From NCBI GenBank assembly GCA_945859605.1, contig OX243827.1, positions 25,329,002-25,393,001 on the forward strand: DNA of 64,000 nt, in the 5' to 3' direction. The first letter of the stretch is position 1; every line of letters starts with the position of its first letter. The stretch comes from Lumbricus rubellus (taxonomy: Eukaryota; Annelida; Clitellata; Crassiclitellata; Lumbricidae). Positions 34,201 through 47,000 of the stretch are shown one piece after another. Position numbers and translations under genes: made by a program. The notes below the pieces were generated by a model that was not told the DNA's origin, ran no database searches, and saw only the letters and a program-made list of their open reading frames with translations.

Positions 34201-35421
34201 TGACGACCTTTTTGCCATACATTTGCAAAGAACTTACCGGATAATATATTTTAGCGTATTTTTCCATTGCACAACACCTTCGTTCCATTCCGTCATCCAT
34301 GGTATATTACTCCCAATCGACTGACCATTTTAAATGATTTTCAATGCACAAGATTGCTTTTACAACTGCACTAAATCATCATCATTAGCAGCACAGTTAT
34401 GTAGGCCTAAATGTTCTTCCTAACATGCAAATATGCGCTGCATCGAAATGACTACTTTATCACGTGCAACATTTTTTTTAATGTTATAAACAACTGTTAG
34501 ACACAACACTTCTTTGTCTTTTAATGAGGACTATTCTGGGGATTTTATTTATTCTTATAAATTGTGACGTCTCTGAGGCTATTGCCAAAATTACCGAATT
34601 TAGGGAGCCATTTTCCAAAATGGCAACTTGAGCAAAGCACGGATTTATAGGAGTGTCTTCGTCAGTGGGGTGTACGTAACAACTCTACTAAATGTACTGT
34701 ATACTTCCTGCTAATTTGTTGATTCGATTGATGTTTTTTCTCTGCTAAAATTCCTCTACTATAATTAACGTTTACAACTTTACATACCACATTGAGTGTT
34801 GATCTTTCCGTGTCGCCGTAATATGCTCCAAACTCGTCCGCTCGCGGGTAAAGAGGAGCATTCATTCCAGTTATTGTATCCCAGGGTCCGTTGAAATCGT
34901 ACGTCTGGACAATTAAAAAGTCCGCGTACCTGCAAGCAATATTTAAATAATACGACTTGATCGGTCTAAGAAACAATGAGAGGTTTAATTTTTTCTTGTC
35001 GTTGTGGGTAATATTCTATTGCTCTTGAGAGTTACTCCAAAAGGATATTGAGTAGGCCTAAATTTAATTAACACTCGTAGATGGTGTCTATAATAATATT
35101 CTAAGTGACCTGTGAGCAGAGTTTTGCTTTCAATAGATGATTATGACATCATCGCATGAATTAATTTGATGCCATGATGATTTGCAGCATAGGCGTTGCT
35201 TACTGAGAAACCTCTGGTACTTCGTATCCATTATCAATGGTCGATTTTCCTGCTCCAACTGCAGCAGTCAAAAGCAGAGGGGCTCTACCAGTTGCAGCAG
35301 CCTCGTTGTCTATGGCCGTGCGGAATTCCTACAACAAAAAAAGAGGAAACGTAATACCGGAGCATCACTGTCATTCGCCTCCTCCTCATCATCATCATCA
35401 CCATCGTCGTCGTCGTCGTCG

Positions 35422-35519
<98 letters not shown>

Positions 35520-38470
35520 GTCATCGTCATCATCAACAACCACAACAACATAATCATCACCACCACCATCACCACCACCAGACCATCAACACCACCATGA
35601 TCAATTGATCATAGCATCATTGATCAGAAATCTCTATCGTGCCAATTTATGAATTCATGAATTCATATTTAACACAATTTTTATTCATGCATAGATTATC
35701 CACATCAATTAGCTGTTTGTGTGTTTGCAAAGTACTTGTTATAGCGTATCTTCAAGATCGCTACTCAGAGGCGCTCCCGACTACATCGCAGACACTGAGT
35801 CGGACTTTACATCAAAGCGCATGAGAAATTGCGAGTGACGGACTTTTCTGCGCGGTGGCTTCAGGTTGATTCGAACCCGCAATTTTTCGGTTACAAGGCA
35901 CCAAATATGTCCCTACACCACAGCGCCCCAATTAGAAATACATGCATTAAACATTAAGGGGCACACAATAAGATAAACTATGGTCGAAGGCACTCCCCTC
36001 TCTTCAGTTAATTTAAGTTTGTTTAAAGAGATTTCCAGAATTCAGTAATTCGTCAATAACTAAGAAAATGAATTACTCATTTCAATTGAAGTCGCGATTC
36101 TTCAATAGGGTCACTTCAAAATGTTACGTGACTTTTCAAAAAGCATCTAACGCCTCTTCTAACTATGAGAAATTTATGGTAACTTAAAGTACACGACTTT
36201 GAACATTACCTCAAGCAGATCGGTGAAGTGCTGTTTGTCTTCTGGTGGACTTCCTCTGGATCCTGGGTATTGGAAGTCAAGATCGACTCCGTCGAAGCTA
36301 CGCTGTCTGCAGAAAGGGATGACGGAATCGATGAATGTCTTTCTGTTGGCCGGTGTTGACAACATGATTGATACCTGTTCCATGCTAGTGCTCCATCCTC
36401 CGACGGATATCGACACCTTGAGTCCAGGCTCCTTTTCTTTCAGGGCAATTGTCTGGTCATATCTAAAAAGACATGGTCTCAAAAGTTGATAGGCCTACAA
36501 TCCATCAAGTTATAATCGGTAACGTGCTGGAGAGCCATTCAATGGTATAAGAGTCGGCGACATCAATTTCTCTGGCACAGAATATCAGGTCGGGTGGTTA
36601 TAATCTACTCCCTCGCCGTCTTATCTTCCCACCGACAATTCACCGTCAATAATATTATTGTTGTAATCTCTACGTATTTGACTAGGTAACAGGTAGGCGC
36701 TTGAGGAGCATGAATCTGGAAACAAATTTCTGTCCTGGCTGGAATTTGAACCCCGATTGCGCTAACCATTGGCGCAAATGCGCATGTCTTGTTAACAAGA
36801 GCCCATTAATCTCTTTAGATTTTATTCGTACGTTTGGCTTGAATGCATTTGCCTCGTGATAACAATATTTTGCCTGCTTCTTTGTCGGACTGACTCGGAC
36901 AAGCAGTGCAGATTTCAAATTTTCCTCTCTTCCATTTTGTTGTTTTTACTCTGTTGCTTCCTGACTGTCTTTCATTCCACCTCATCATCGTTGTCCCATT
37001 TTTTCTCATCTCCTAACCTTCGAGCAGTATATCTAAGATATTCAGACACATAAGACTTAGCCTACTGTACACATCTCTGTGGTTGGTCCAACAACCTGGA
37101 ATGGACTTCCCTTGACTATGCGACACCACCCAAGCTGTTCTCAATATCACAAACTGTTGAAGACTGTTTTTCGCTTGATATCGCCCGGGAGCGCCTCTGA
37201 GTAGGAATCTTGAAGTGGCGCTATATAAATTTTGATTGATTAATTGATTGATCAGTTCATGCATGAAATTTCACATGCACGAAATTCTGATGGAAATTCT
37301 GATAGGTTTTCAAAATGTCTTTCAGCTGCTGAGAAGAACGGAAGTTGTACATAGCCTACAATCCCCCGGGATTGTCGTCGTTCCCGATAGGCATGATGGT
37401 GTTGTTGCTTGAAACTACTGCGTGGGCAAACATGACGTGCGAGCAGAGAGAAGGATCGGTTTGGCCGGGGAAGAATGTGGCAGGCGGTGGACGATGCTGG
37501 GCCCAGTTGGTCACGTAGCAGACTCTTCTGTATTCTGCTGTAAAGACACAACAGTTTACTGCAATGTAAATGTTTTAGTCAGACATAAAGAAGGAACTGA
37601 AGTTTATTGCAAATACATGTATAATTATCACAAACTCGACTGTTTACTATCAAAGAGTAGGCCTAGTAGTCTGCATTAATTGTGAACGAGAATGCTAAAA
37701 CAAATAATTTCTATTCTATCGTGAATGGTAAGCATTCACGAAATGACAGAAGTAAAATGGACTGAAGTAGGGCCTAATAATTATAGGCCTATCGTATTAT
37801 AAATTATGAATGGTCATGTGAGCTGTGAGCGGCGCCATAGAAACTACTAATTACTTAACCATTAGCCATGAAATACATATTGATTTTAAAAATATGGGTA
37901 TGGGTCATAGACATCGTTACATTATCCTTTACTTTACTCTTTTAAATGTTCCAGGGCAGTGCAACATGAGGAAAGTACCCAACCAAGGCCGTAGCCAGGA
38001 TTTTATTTGGGGGGGGGGGGGTGCTTTTCAGTGGCGGCCAAATCTAAAAAATATTTTCCATTTTCGCCGCCAAAATTTCTGATGACCTTTTTTTTAGTCA
38101 TCCGCTTGAAATCTGTTAAATATTTTCGCCGTCAAATTTCTTTTACTTCATTTCGGGGGGTGTTTTCATCACTTTTTCATGATTTTTTGCATGACGAACT
38201 AGAAAATGCAATAGATTTTTTCTGCATTTTCCATTTCGGGGGGTGTTCAAACACCCAAAACACCCCCCTGGATACGGCCTTGTACCCAACATTTCGACGT
38301 ACCGTTCCAGAAGATAAACATGAGAGTCAACGTTATGATCATTATTTTAAGTCGTCGTGAATTTGGAAGGATACCCTATGGCATTATTGTATATGTTATG
38401 AATCCTTACCTTGTGAGTAAGTTATGGCGCTCACAAGAGCAGCCAGACTCAGAAGACTCCAGCAGTTCAT
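30438..38470 (-). CDS. Chitinase-like B: GH18 protein with catalytic Glu replaced by Gln, plus CBM14 (10 exons, 508 aa)
   Basis: Coding exons: 38410-38470, 37360-37537, 36210-36462, 35204-35328, 34788-34929, 33978-34163, 32935-33054, 32155-32318, 30968-31071, 30438-30631. Phases match those of A and the sum is 1527 nt. Exon 1 encodes a signal peptide ([20 protein letters not shown]). The catalytic motif reads [11 protein letters not shown]: position 144 is Gln (codon CAA at 36270-36272) where D has Glu (GAA), one base apart. The second motif is QTYDF (214-218), so Met is changed but Tyr and Asp are kept. A Thr/Pro linker and a six-Cys CBM14 ([12 protein letters not shown] start) close the protein. 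Known: loss of this Glu abolishes hydrolysis while sugar binding can persist; insect IDGFs carry the same Glu-to-Gln change. Inferred: a secreted chitin-binding lectin or growth-factor-like protein. The donor of exon 2 (GTAGGC) is weak. A second linker+CBM14 pair lies downstream. Confidence 0.85.
31456..31683 (+). mobile_element. tRNA-derived SINE, full length
   Basis: The head carries an A-box-like TGGTGTAGTGG (31465-31475) and a B box GGTTCGAATCC (31508-31518). The tail reads GGGAGCGCCTCTGAGTAG then GGGGCGCTATAACAAG and ends in (CAAA)n. The tail matches the LINE 3' end at 37195-37230. It is in the intron between exons 8 and 9 of gene B. Confidence 0.8.
33346..33660. repeat. Inverted repeat, MITE-like
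   Basis: Arms at about 33358-33442 and 33571-33656 are inverse complements over about 85 bp (TTTGGTTTTAGAGC / GCTCTAAAACCAAA, AGAACACTTAAGAACAC / GTGTTCTTAAGTGTTCT) with scattered mismatches. A few CGTCC-type units precede the left arm (33303-33350). It is in intron 6 of gene B. Confidence 0.6.
35384..35545. repeat. (TCA)n microsatellite in gene B intron 3
   Basis: Long TCA/TCG triplet run. The apparent poly-Ser, poly-His, poly-Met and poly-Asp frames here are artefacts of it. Confidence 0.9.
35711..35930 (-). mobile_element. tRNA-derived SINE, diverged copy
   Basis: Same family on the minus strand (B box GGTTCGAATC, here changed to GATTCGAACC on the opposite strand; tail CGGGAGCGCCTCTGAGTAG). 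It lies in intron 3 of gene B. Confidence 0.65.
37070..37250 (+). mobile_element. LINE 3' end (reverse transcriptase C-terminus plus tail)
   Basis: A frame from 37073 reads [20 protein letters not shown] then [18 protein letters not shown] and a TAG at 37202. The [10 protein letters not shown]...LK(T) pattern is typical of the C-terminus of non-LTR reverse transcriptases. The 3' UTR is short (GTGGCGCTATATAAATTTTG) and ends in TTGATTGATTAA-type repeats. 5'-truncated. Confidence 0.7.
37984..38282. mobile_element. hAT-like MITE (299 bp)
   Basis: Ends CAAGGCCGTAGCCAGG and the inverse of CAAGGCCGTATCCAGG. Perfect 8-bp duplication TACCCAAC on both sides. It sits in intron 1 of gene B (between 37537 and 38410). 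Confidence 0.85.
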
Positions 38471-38630
38471 GATGTCTGCGTTCCAGTGAAGTGAGCCTTT
38501 TGTAAAGTAGAGTAAAGTAGGAAGACGGCAAAACAGAACTTTACTCGGTCTGCTTCTCAAAGTCTCTCGATGTTAATCTTTCACGTAGTGTATAATTGGC
38601 CGTGTGAGAATTACGTCGATTTCGGTCGTG

Positions 38631-38637
38631 TTTTATA
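38631..38637 (-). promoter_or_regulatory. TATA box of gene B
   Basis: The minus strand reads TATAAAA about 165 bp upstream of the ATG at 38470. The matching position upstream of C reads CAATATTATG, so C seems to have lost a canonical TATA box. Confidence 0.45.
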
Positions 38638-39960
38638 GGACTCTGTTATTGTTAAAGTAGGCCTACTTCTGGGTCCATATGGTGAAAAATTATGTTGGTA
38701 TCTCTCGCAAAAAATACTCTGAAATGCCGAATATCAAGATTAATCGGAATTGTGCTTGGCGATAACGTAGGTCTATCTCTCAAGTGAGCTTTGCGCAATA
38801 TTCAACCAATGAAATCTATGAAGAGATCTGCCTCCTTCATTTTATCTGAGTGACCTTAATTGGTTGTTAATTCTGACCGTGTTCAATAGATCTTTGCCCA
38901 TAGCTACCATTATCTGAATTGTTGTCAAGCAGTGTTATAAAAGCGTTCGCTTGAAACAAACGTAGGCTATCTGGCCGTGTAGCCTAACTGATACCGAACT
39001 GATACCGAAAGATACGCACGATATTGCATATGTTATTAATTGCAAAACACGAAAGGCGCATCAATGCGCCATTCTATAGCTAGGCCTACACTCTGGCCTA
39101 CCTCAAAGTCGTTATCGCTGCTTAAGAAAAAGTTAGGCTCTCATTTAGTCGGTAATAGCAGCAATGTGTTGCGATGTAGCGTAATGTTTGTTTATTTAAC
39201 CACTCACGCAAACGCTTTTGCATTTATTTTTGTACTTTCTTATTTAGTTAAGAGTTTGATCTATTTAGTTTAGTTAAGATATCTTAGGTAATTGTAGTCA
39301 TTCACTGTCCTACTTAGTAGCAGTTTTCGGCCGTTGCGTGTTGGTTTTACATGTAGCCTAGCCTACATGTATACACGAAGGTGTCCCTACATGTATTTAG
39401 CGGAGTCAGTGATCCATTCAGGGTCCATCCTTGTGGCCATACTTCTTTGGATATGTGACTTGCAACTTATAACTGTCAAAATGATTGGCTGGTTAAAAAC
39501 TAAATGATTGATTGATTGATTGAAAAAAATCCGGTATGCCTCTGCCTCTACGCTGCCCATTCCATATGAAAATTATTCGTCTAGCAAGGACCTTCCTCAC
39601 CACTGCGCATTGCCTACATTCGTAGATATAGGCCTACATGTATGCATTCGTATTCAATTAAAACGTATGCAAACGTATGCACACATAAAATTATGCCCAC
39701 AATGTTTTTACCAAAGCTGGTTGTTAATTAACAAGTCTCAATAAATAATTCTAGCTAAGAGTCTTATGAGTGGTAGTTGTAAACCTGTAATTATTGTCAT
39801 TGTTGCTGCACTGAAACACTGAAACGTTGGTCAAACGAACCACTTTTGTTAGGCCTATAATGTGCTATCGCCAGCTTGATAAAAATGTATTGTTTATTTT
39901 GTCATGGCCGAGGCTACGAATGATGCTGATCGTGTGCGAACTAAATCTTAGCAGGTGTTC

Positions 39961-40863
39961 CTAAAAGACGGTTGTTGGCGGCTGATAGAAGCGGATAGGG
40001 TCCACGACCACATCCGAGGTTTCCACTAAAGTCGTCCAGATCAAGACTCCATACCGTCCAGCCGTCCAGCCAGAAAATCCGTTTGCCACTATGTAGTCAA
40101 CCTGTTGGTACACAGGTATAGATAATCATCAGGCATCGAGCAAGCAAAAGCTATGCATATTATTGCAATATTAAGTGCATTTAAATGCAAATCTAGACTT
40201 AAGTAATTATCGTAGGCCTGTTCTGGTATATAGGCCTATGCTGCTACTAAAATATAGAGCAGTATTATGAAAATAGTTACGTTCAGTTTGTTCTCTGAAA
40301 TACTGTAGGCAATTTGGATTCAACTTAAGAGTAATCTCCTTGGCTTAGCTATTTTTTTAAAATAATTTCCGTACACATCTATTTAACCTGCTATTTGGTT
40401 TTCTTAAATATTTCATTTTCAACCTAATATTTCAGAATGACATTACTTCAGCTACGATTTTACTCCATGCAGGCTACCTACGGGGCATCATTAAAAAGGC
40501 GCTATAGAAGTGACCAGATCAGATTAGTCTGGATTAGAATAGATCAAAATTATCATATTGAAATATATTAGATTAGGCCTACAATAGATTAGATTAGATT
40601 AGATTAGATTTGATTAGGTGACATACTTTGAGTTCCAGACTGTATTCATCATCGTAACCAGCCCATTGGTCACCTTTGTAGATATATGGCGCCTTTTGTT
40701 CATCGGAATGGATTCTGTTACTGCCCTCATGTAGTGCGATGCAAATCTAAGTAAGTAAGCAATCTTGACGATGATAATGATGATGATGACGACGACGACG
40801 ATGATGATAAGAATAATAATAATAATTATGATAACAACAATAAGTAGTAATAATTGTAATAAG

Positions 40864-40908
<45 letters not shown>

Positions 40909-40983
40909 GTTGAAAACGATCATTTTACTTGTCTGTAGGCCTATAATATTTATGATTTTGTTGGTTTTGAAGAAATGAATGTG

Positions 40984-41062
<79 letters not shown>

Positions 41063-44000
41063 GTGCTAGTACGTCGCATGGGATGCAACATCCATCCATA
41101 CTTGTGCTTCCTCCTACCTCAACATCACGTCATTAATGCCTAGAGGGGCATCCGAACACGCCGCGAACCGGAAGTGCGCTAAATATTCAACCCTTCCGGC
41201 CACCCATGATTTTGTCCCCGTCGCCATTGAATCGCTGCATAAAACAACAACAGTATCACCACCACCACCACCACCACCACCACCACCACCACCACCACCA
41301 CCACCACCACCACCACCACCACCACCACCACCACCACCACCACCACCACCACCATCACCACCACCACCACCACCACCACCACCACCACCACCACCACCAC
41401 CACCACCACCACCACCACCACCACCACTACAGTAACTGCTACTACTACTATCACTATAATCTGTTGACAAGATTAATTCAAATCGGGGCATTGCAACACG
41501 TTACGTTCATTATCATAGGCCTACTAATCCAAACATTAATGACTAAATCATAAAATTAGTCTTTAAAGGAAATCAAGGAAGCTGTTACTAAAGGGAAATG
41601 AGGCTGTAGGCCTATATATAATAGCCTACCTCGAAATAACCCAAGACGCCTGCACTGGAGATGTTCCCGGGCCGCCCTTCACCTGTTACTGGAGCACCAA
41701 GACCATTCTGAGCAGGGTCCGCCAGAGTGAAACTTCGCCCATACGTGGCAATCCCTAGTACCAGTTTTTCTTTCGGAGCACCCAGCTCAACCCAATAACT
41801 GGCCGACCAGTTCTACAAACACCAGAAATGAGTCATCGAATGATTTGGTATGAATCTTAGAACTTGAGTCAAGGTTTCTTCAGTGCAACCGACATTCAAT
41901 GGAGTTTGATCAAAACAATGCTCCAAATGCAATGATATGAGAGGCGCACACTGGACAATCAGACGCACAGAGCGTATGTATAATATAATTATTGTTATAA
42001 CATATTTGTGTATTAATTTCTAGAACATCTATGAACAAAGCAGGCCGAAATTGTATACACTATTCGGGGTAACGGCTTAAGTGTGACTGGACGACCATGG
42101 ACTTCCTCCATGCACTTATTTTGAAGTTTCAAAGCCGTCCTGCCACTTATTACGCGAACACAGCCGCGAAAGGTAAGGAGTGTCCAAGCACATTTTTCGA
42201 CACTTTAGTTACGTGTAAGTAGGCCTATTTGTGTATGAATGTATGCAGCCGACGATATGCAAATCTGGTTCTTGCTTGGCCGCGTTTTCGATAGCGGCCT
42301 GCACTTGTTTAGAGGAAATGTGGCATTTTCTTGAGTTTTCAGCCGTTTTTTGACTAAGGAATGTTATGTTCGGGTAATTAATACGTCCTAGCCCGTTTCT
42401 GTGATGCCCGCAGAGTTATTTTCGAGGAATTACGTGCTCATGAACTATATTTTATTTTATGCAACACGTATGTCTACAGTAATGTTTCTCGTAACAACTA
42501 AAACCGCCTGTGATTCCTACTTCTTTCGGAGACTTTCAGAATAATATTGGACAATAACACTACAACAAGACAAGACTTCACTACTTTGATTCTACATGTT
42601 TATCATGCCGTCTGGTCTGTTTCTTTGATGCCTTCCGAGGAAGCCGTGAATAATTTGCGTGTTTTGGTCGGTTTCAACATCTACGATCTACACAGCATGG
42701 CTGTCGCTTGTGTCATCATCATCATCATCAACATCCTTAGGCTCAATGCCCGTAGGAGTCCGACGCCACTCTCTGTCTGAGTCTGTCTCGCATCATGCTT
42801 CCCAGCTTCAACCGGACCAGTCAGCAGGTCTGCTCCATACCATTAACATCTTGGAGCAGCTAGACCATTATGTCCGATTGAAGAGAATATTGGGAGAGAG
42901 GCACGAAGGACAACCTGGGACAATGCCCGTATGTGTCCCACGTACGCACTCTCCCCCGACTATCTCCACCGGTCTGTCCTGACCGGCCGGTGCAATGTGT
43001 GCATGTCTGCTTCACATCATGACACCTTGAAGCATCTGGGTCGCTCTGTCACTTGTGTCGTGGTTTTTGTGGATTTCAATCGTCTTGATCTTTTTCTGCC
43101 AGTGTATCGCCACGCATCTGGCAAACCTTCCTCCTTTGTCCGGGCTTAGGACCGGCACAGGGACGTCGCTTGTGTGTTTACAATGAATAACCGCGTCAAC
43201 CAAGAGTTTCGCTGCAGCATTGGACTAATCTATGCGTTTAATATTAGGCCTACAACATTCCTAATCATTTACCACGATCATCTTGGCAGGAGTATAACAT
43301 CGGCACTTATCCTTCAGAGTGCATCTTTAGCAGGACAGAGGCTAATGGTTACTCAAGAAACCTTTTCCTCTCACATTAAATGTTGTTGACGTTAATTTTA
43401 ACATCAACAACCAGACAGATTGGCGCCTGTTTATAAGGCTACCGATACATTATTTTTTTTAACTTTATTATTATTTCTGTATTTTATTTTACAGTTTTGA
43501 CATGTAACCGGCTGCGGTGTGTCACCAGGAATTGTCTGATTTTAAAGTAAACGTAGCCTATATACATAATAGACCTATTTGTACTGTGTGTAGGCCTACT
43601 GACATTTTGCATAAATATGTAGGCTACTACATGTATGTAGGCATGCATGTGCATGTATGTATGCTATGCAAATTCTGAAGAGTAATTGTTGAATTTTAAG
43701 ATAACAGCATTTTACTTCTTAACTCTTCTATCTTGGCAGACTGATTATTAAATAATGCAGGCCACAAGGATAAATTTTATAATTGTTGCCTGCATTGGGA
43801 CGCCATTGGCATGGGCGCCCGCAGAAAATTTTGCAGGAGGGGCAACAATTTTACGATGGTCACGGTTGGATTGTTCAGTGACAAAGGCATGAAAATACAG
43901 CGCTGGAAATTAAAAACACGGGTATTTTTCAAAGAGGTTTCTTAATGCAAATTTCTCAGTTTCATTGTGTGTATTATTTTTAATATGAATAGTTTCCTAA

Positions 44001-47000
44001 GTGCGAAAATTTGCTAAAAATTCAAACGTAGATGTTGAAAAGTAGGTCCATGAAGGGACTATATATATTTATTTCTATAAAGATTTCTAAACATAAATTT
44101 AAGACTTTCACTGTGTGTATCATTGGTATCATTAGTGTTTTAATGCGAAGAAATTTGTTAAAAACTCACTCAAAATTGCCCCCCTTGCCCCTATGTGCGG
44201 GCGCCCATGGCCATTGGGTCACACCTTATGCGCAAATGCAATAGAAGCCACTAATTACAATAATTTATTAACCAGATTAAGTGTACTTCTTTCGACACCG
44301 TTGTAGTATACGCCAAACTCGTCCGCTCGCGGGTAGAGAGGAGCATTCAGTCCAGTTATTGTATCCCAGGCACCGTTATAAGCGAACGAAAAGATACTTA
44401 TAAAGTCCAAATACCTGAAAAATATTTAAATACAAATTTAATTATTGTAGACAAGACAAGACAAGACGACACTAATATAAATCTCCGTGAAAGGCCGATA
44501 TTTAAACTGTTATTGTGAACATTCCGAAAATACCACTACTGTAACATAGGACACCAAGGTTGCGCCGCTCCATGGTTCACTGATAATAGTGAATAATTAG
44601 ACCTACCCTAGAACCAAGAAAACACGCGCAATCAGTGTTCAAACTACTGCAAATTAACCTGAATAGTTTATTTTCTGCCAAAATGTTTCTGTCGTCATCT
44701 TGACTAATTTACATAATAATTATTGTGTTCTCCACTTGCTCCGTTTTATGCTGATAAAAACCTGTCTCTCACAATTGAAGCCTACTTATGAATTCCGTAG
44801 GCCTAAAGCTGTTCTGCACTGTAGTTTCATGGCCTCTTTATGTAGGCTAATACCGATTAATCTGCGAGTAGTGTTCTGCTTTTAGCATAACCATGTGGCA
44901 ATGCTTCATCTTAGGCCTACGTATCTCTGGGGGAAGAGTTCCCCTTCTCAGGAATGACATTGTGTCATATAACCTATGTACGTGTTGTCAACACGTACAT
45001 AGGTTATATTTTCCCTCCCCAGAAGAATATTTCCACCACAATAACATCGGGCAGGGCTTGTTCACATGCAGCGATAATTATGTCAGATCTGTTTTACGAA
45101 ATTCGAAGAGAAATACTGAGGAAAGGTCATCAGATAGGCCTACAAAAAGCATAGAAATTAGAATGATTTTCGGAAATTGTCAAATATTTAAATGAGACTA
45201 GTAAAAGGTCATCAGAACAAATGACCGGTCAAAAAGGACTGGTGTCGTCCGTCGGTGTCGACCCCCCAATCAATTCGCCCAAAACATTTTCCCTCCCAGA
45301 AATCTGAAACCCCAGCAGGGGTATACATACATGTATTAGACATTGGTCGTGTGGGTTGAAGATTGTTATTGAATGTCTGATGAATGTCTAGATATTTGAA
45401 CACCAGTTAGTGCCTACTTCCTCTAACTTTCTATGTTATGGTTCGACGTTTCATACTAAGCTGTTAGTAATTGCGCACGTGTTAAGATACTTGGAGTATT
45501 TACGATTCCAAATAACTTCTATTAACCATGAAGCATCATACCATAGGTGCATGACTCTAACCAGCGGGACTCTGCAGTCTCTTCTTGGTTCCATTCCAAC
45601 AGATTACATGTTCTTAAAAAAGTTATTACGTATCCGGCCCAATGGATTGATCGTTATAGTTATGGTTACGGTTTATGACAAAGGGTCTTTCAGTGTAGTT
45701 ATTGCTTACAGGGAAATCATCGGAACTTCGTATCCGGCGTCAATGCCCGGTTTCTGTGGTGCAACTGCAGCAGTCAAAAGCAAAGCTGGATTCCCAGACG
45801 AAGCAGCTTCGTTGTTTATAGCTGTTCGAAATTCCTACAAAAAAAATAAAGGAGACTTCAGGCTGTAAAACGTGAGGCACGGTGTTACAGTATGCTCGGT
45901 GATTTAGAGCCAGAAGTTTGCTAACCCGCTACGTAGGGACCGTCATTAAGTCATTAAGCGCCTTCGTGAGATTCTTGATAAGGCGCTATGTAAATGGTCA
46001 TTATACATACATACATACATACATACATACATACATACATACATACATACATACATACATACATACATACATACATGCATACATACATACATACATACAT
46101 ACATACATACTTACATACATACATACATACATACATACATGTAAACATATATGCATGCATAAGTCTTATTTCTTACATTAAATTGCACGCTAGAAGAGAA
46201 ACGGTCGTCGTAGGCGTATTACCCAGTGGCTGAAGTGACGAAAGCTGCTTTAGTCGACGCCAGCATGACCACACGAAGTCAATTTTTGACTAGTTTTGCC
46301 ATAAAGAAAGCTTAGACACCGAGTATGGATCATCAATAACGAAGTTTTATTAGTTAATTCTTCTGAACAAGCTATCAGCTTTCATATAATTATAATTATA
46401 ATGATAATGATGTAGTCAGCAACATCCAGAGAAAAGCAATCTGCAATTGGATTTCAAAAAATAAATTAATATGAAATGTATATAAAGCCACTTTGACAGA
46501 CATGATACTTAGTCATCACCTCGAGCAGAGAGGTGTAACGGTATTTGTCCCCTTCCGGACTGCCTCTAGATCCGGGGTGTCGAAAGTCGAGATCAACTCC
46601 ATCGAAGCCACGAGTCCTGCAGAAAGGGATGACGGAATTGATGAATATCGATCTATTGGCAGCTGTTGCCATCATGAGAGTCACCTGCTCCATGCCGAAG
46701 CTATGGCCCCCGACGGATATCGATACCTTAAGTCCTTTCTCCCTTTCTTTCAGGGCAATTGTCTGCTCATACCTAACACCAAAGTGTTTCAACAGTTACT
46801 ATGTATGAAGGCATTATTGGTCATGTGCGGTAGTTATTGGAACAATGAATAAGATGCTAATTTAATGCTGTGAAATATTTTAGATCATTCCTATGCATGC
46901 TTTCCTTTTTTCACGACATGAATTCTTGAACATTGCACATAAACAATTTCCAGATTTTTAAAACTAGTTTTGGACTACCATCTATAATTCGTTTGCTTCA

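Noticed and set aside
35182..35608. Long poly-Ser, poly-His, poly-Met and poly-Asp open frames on both strands
   Set aside because: They are readings of the (TCA)n microsatellite in an intron of gene B. The same applies to frames at 41114-41553, 45918-46233, 54221-54740 and 10287-10627.
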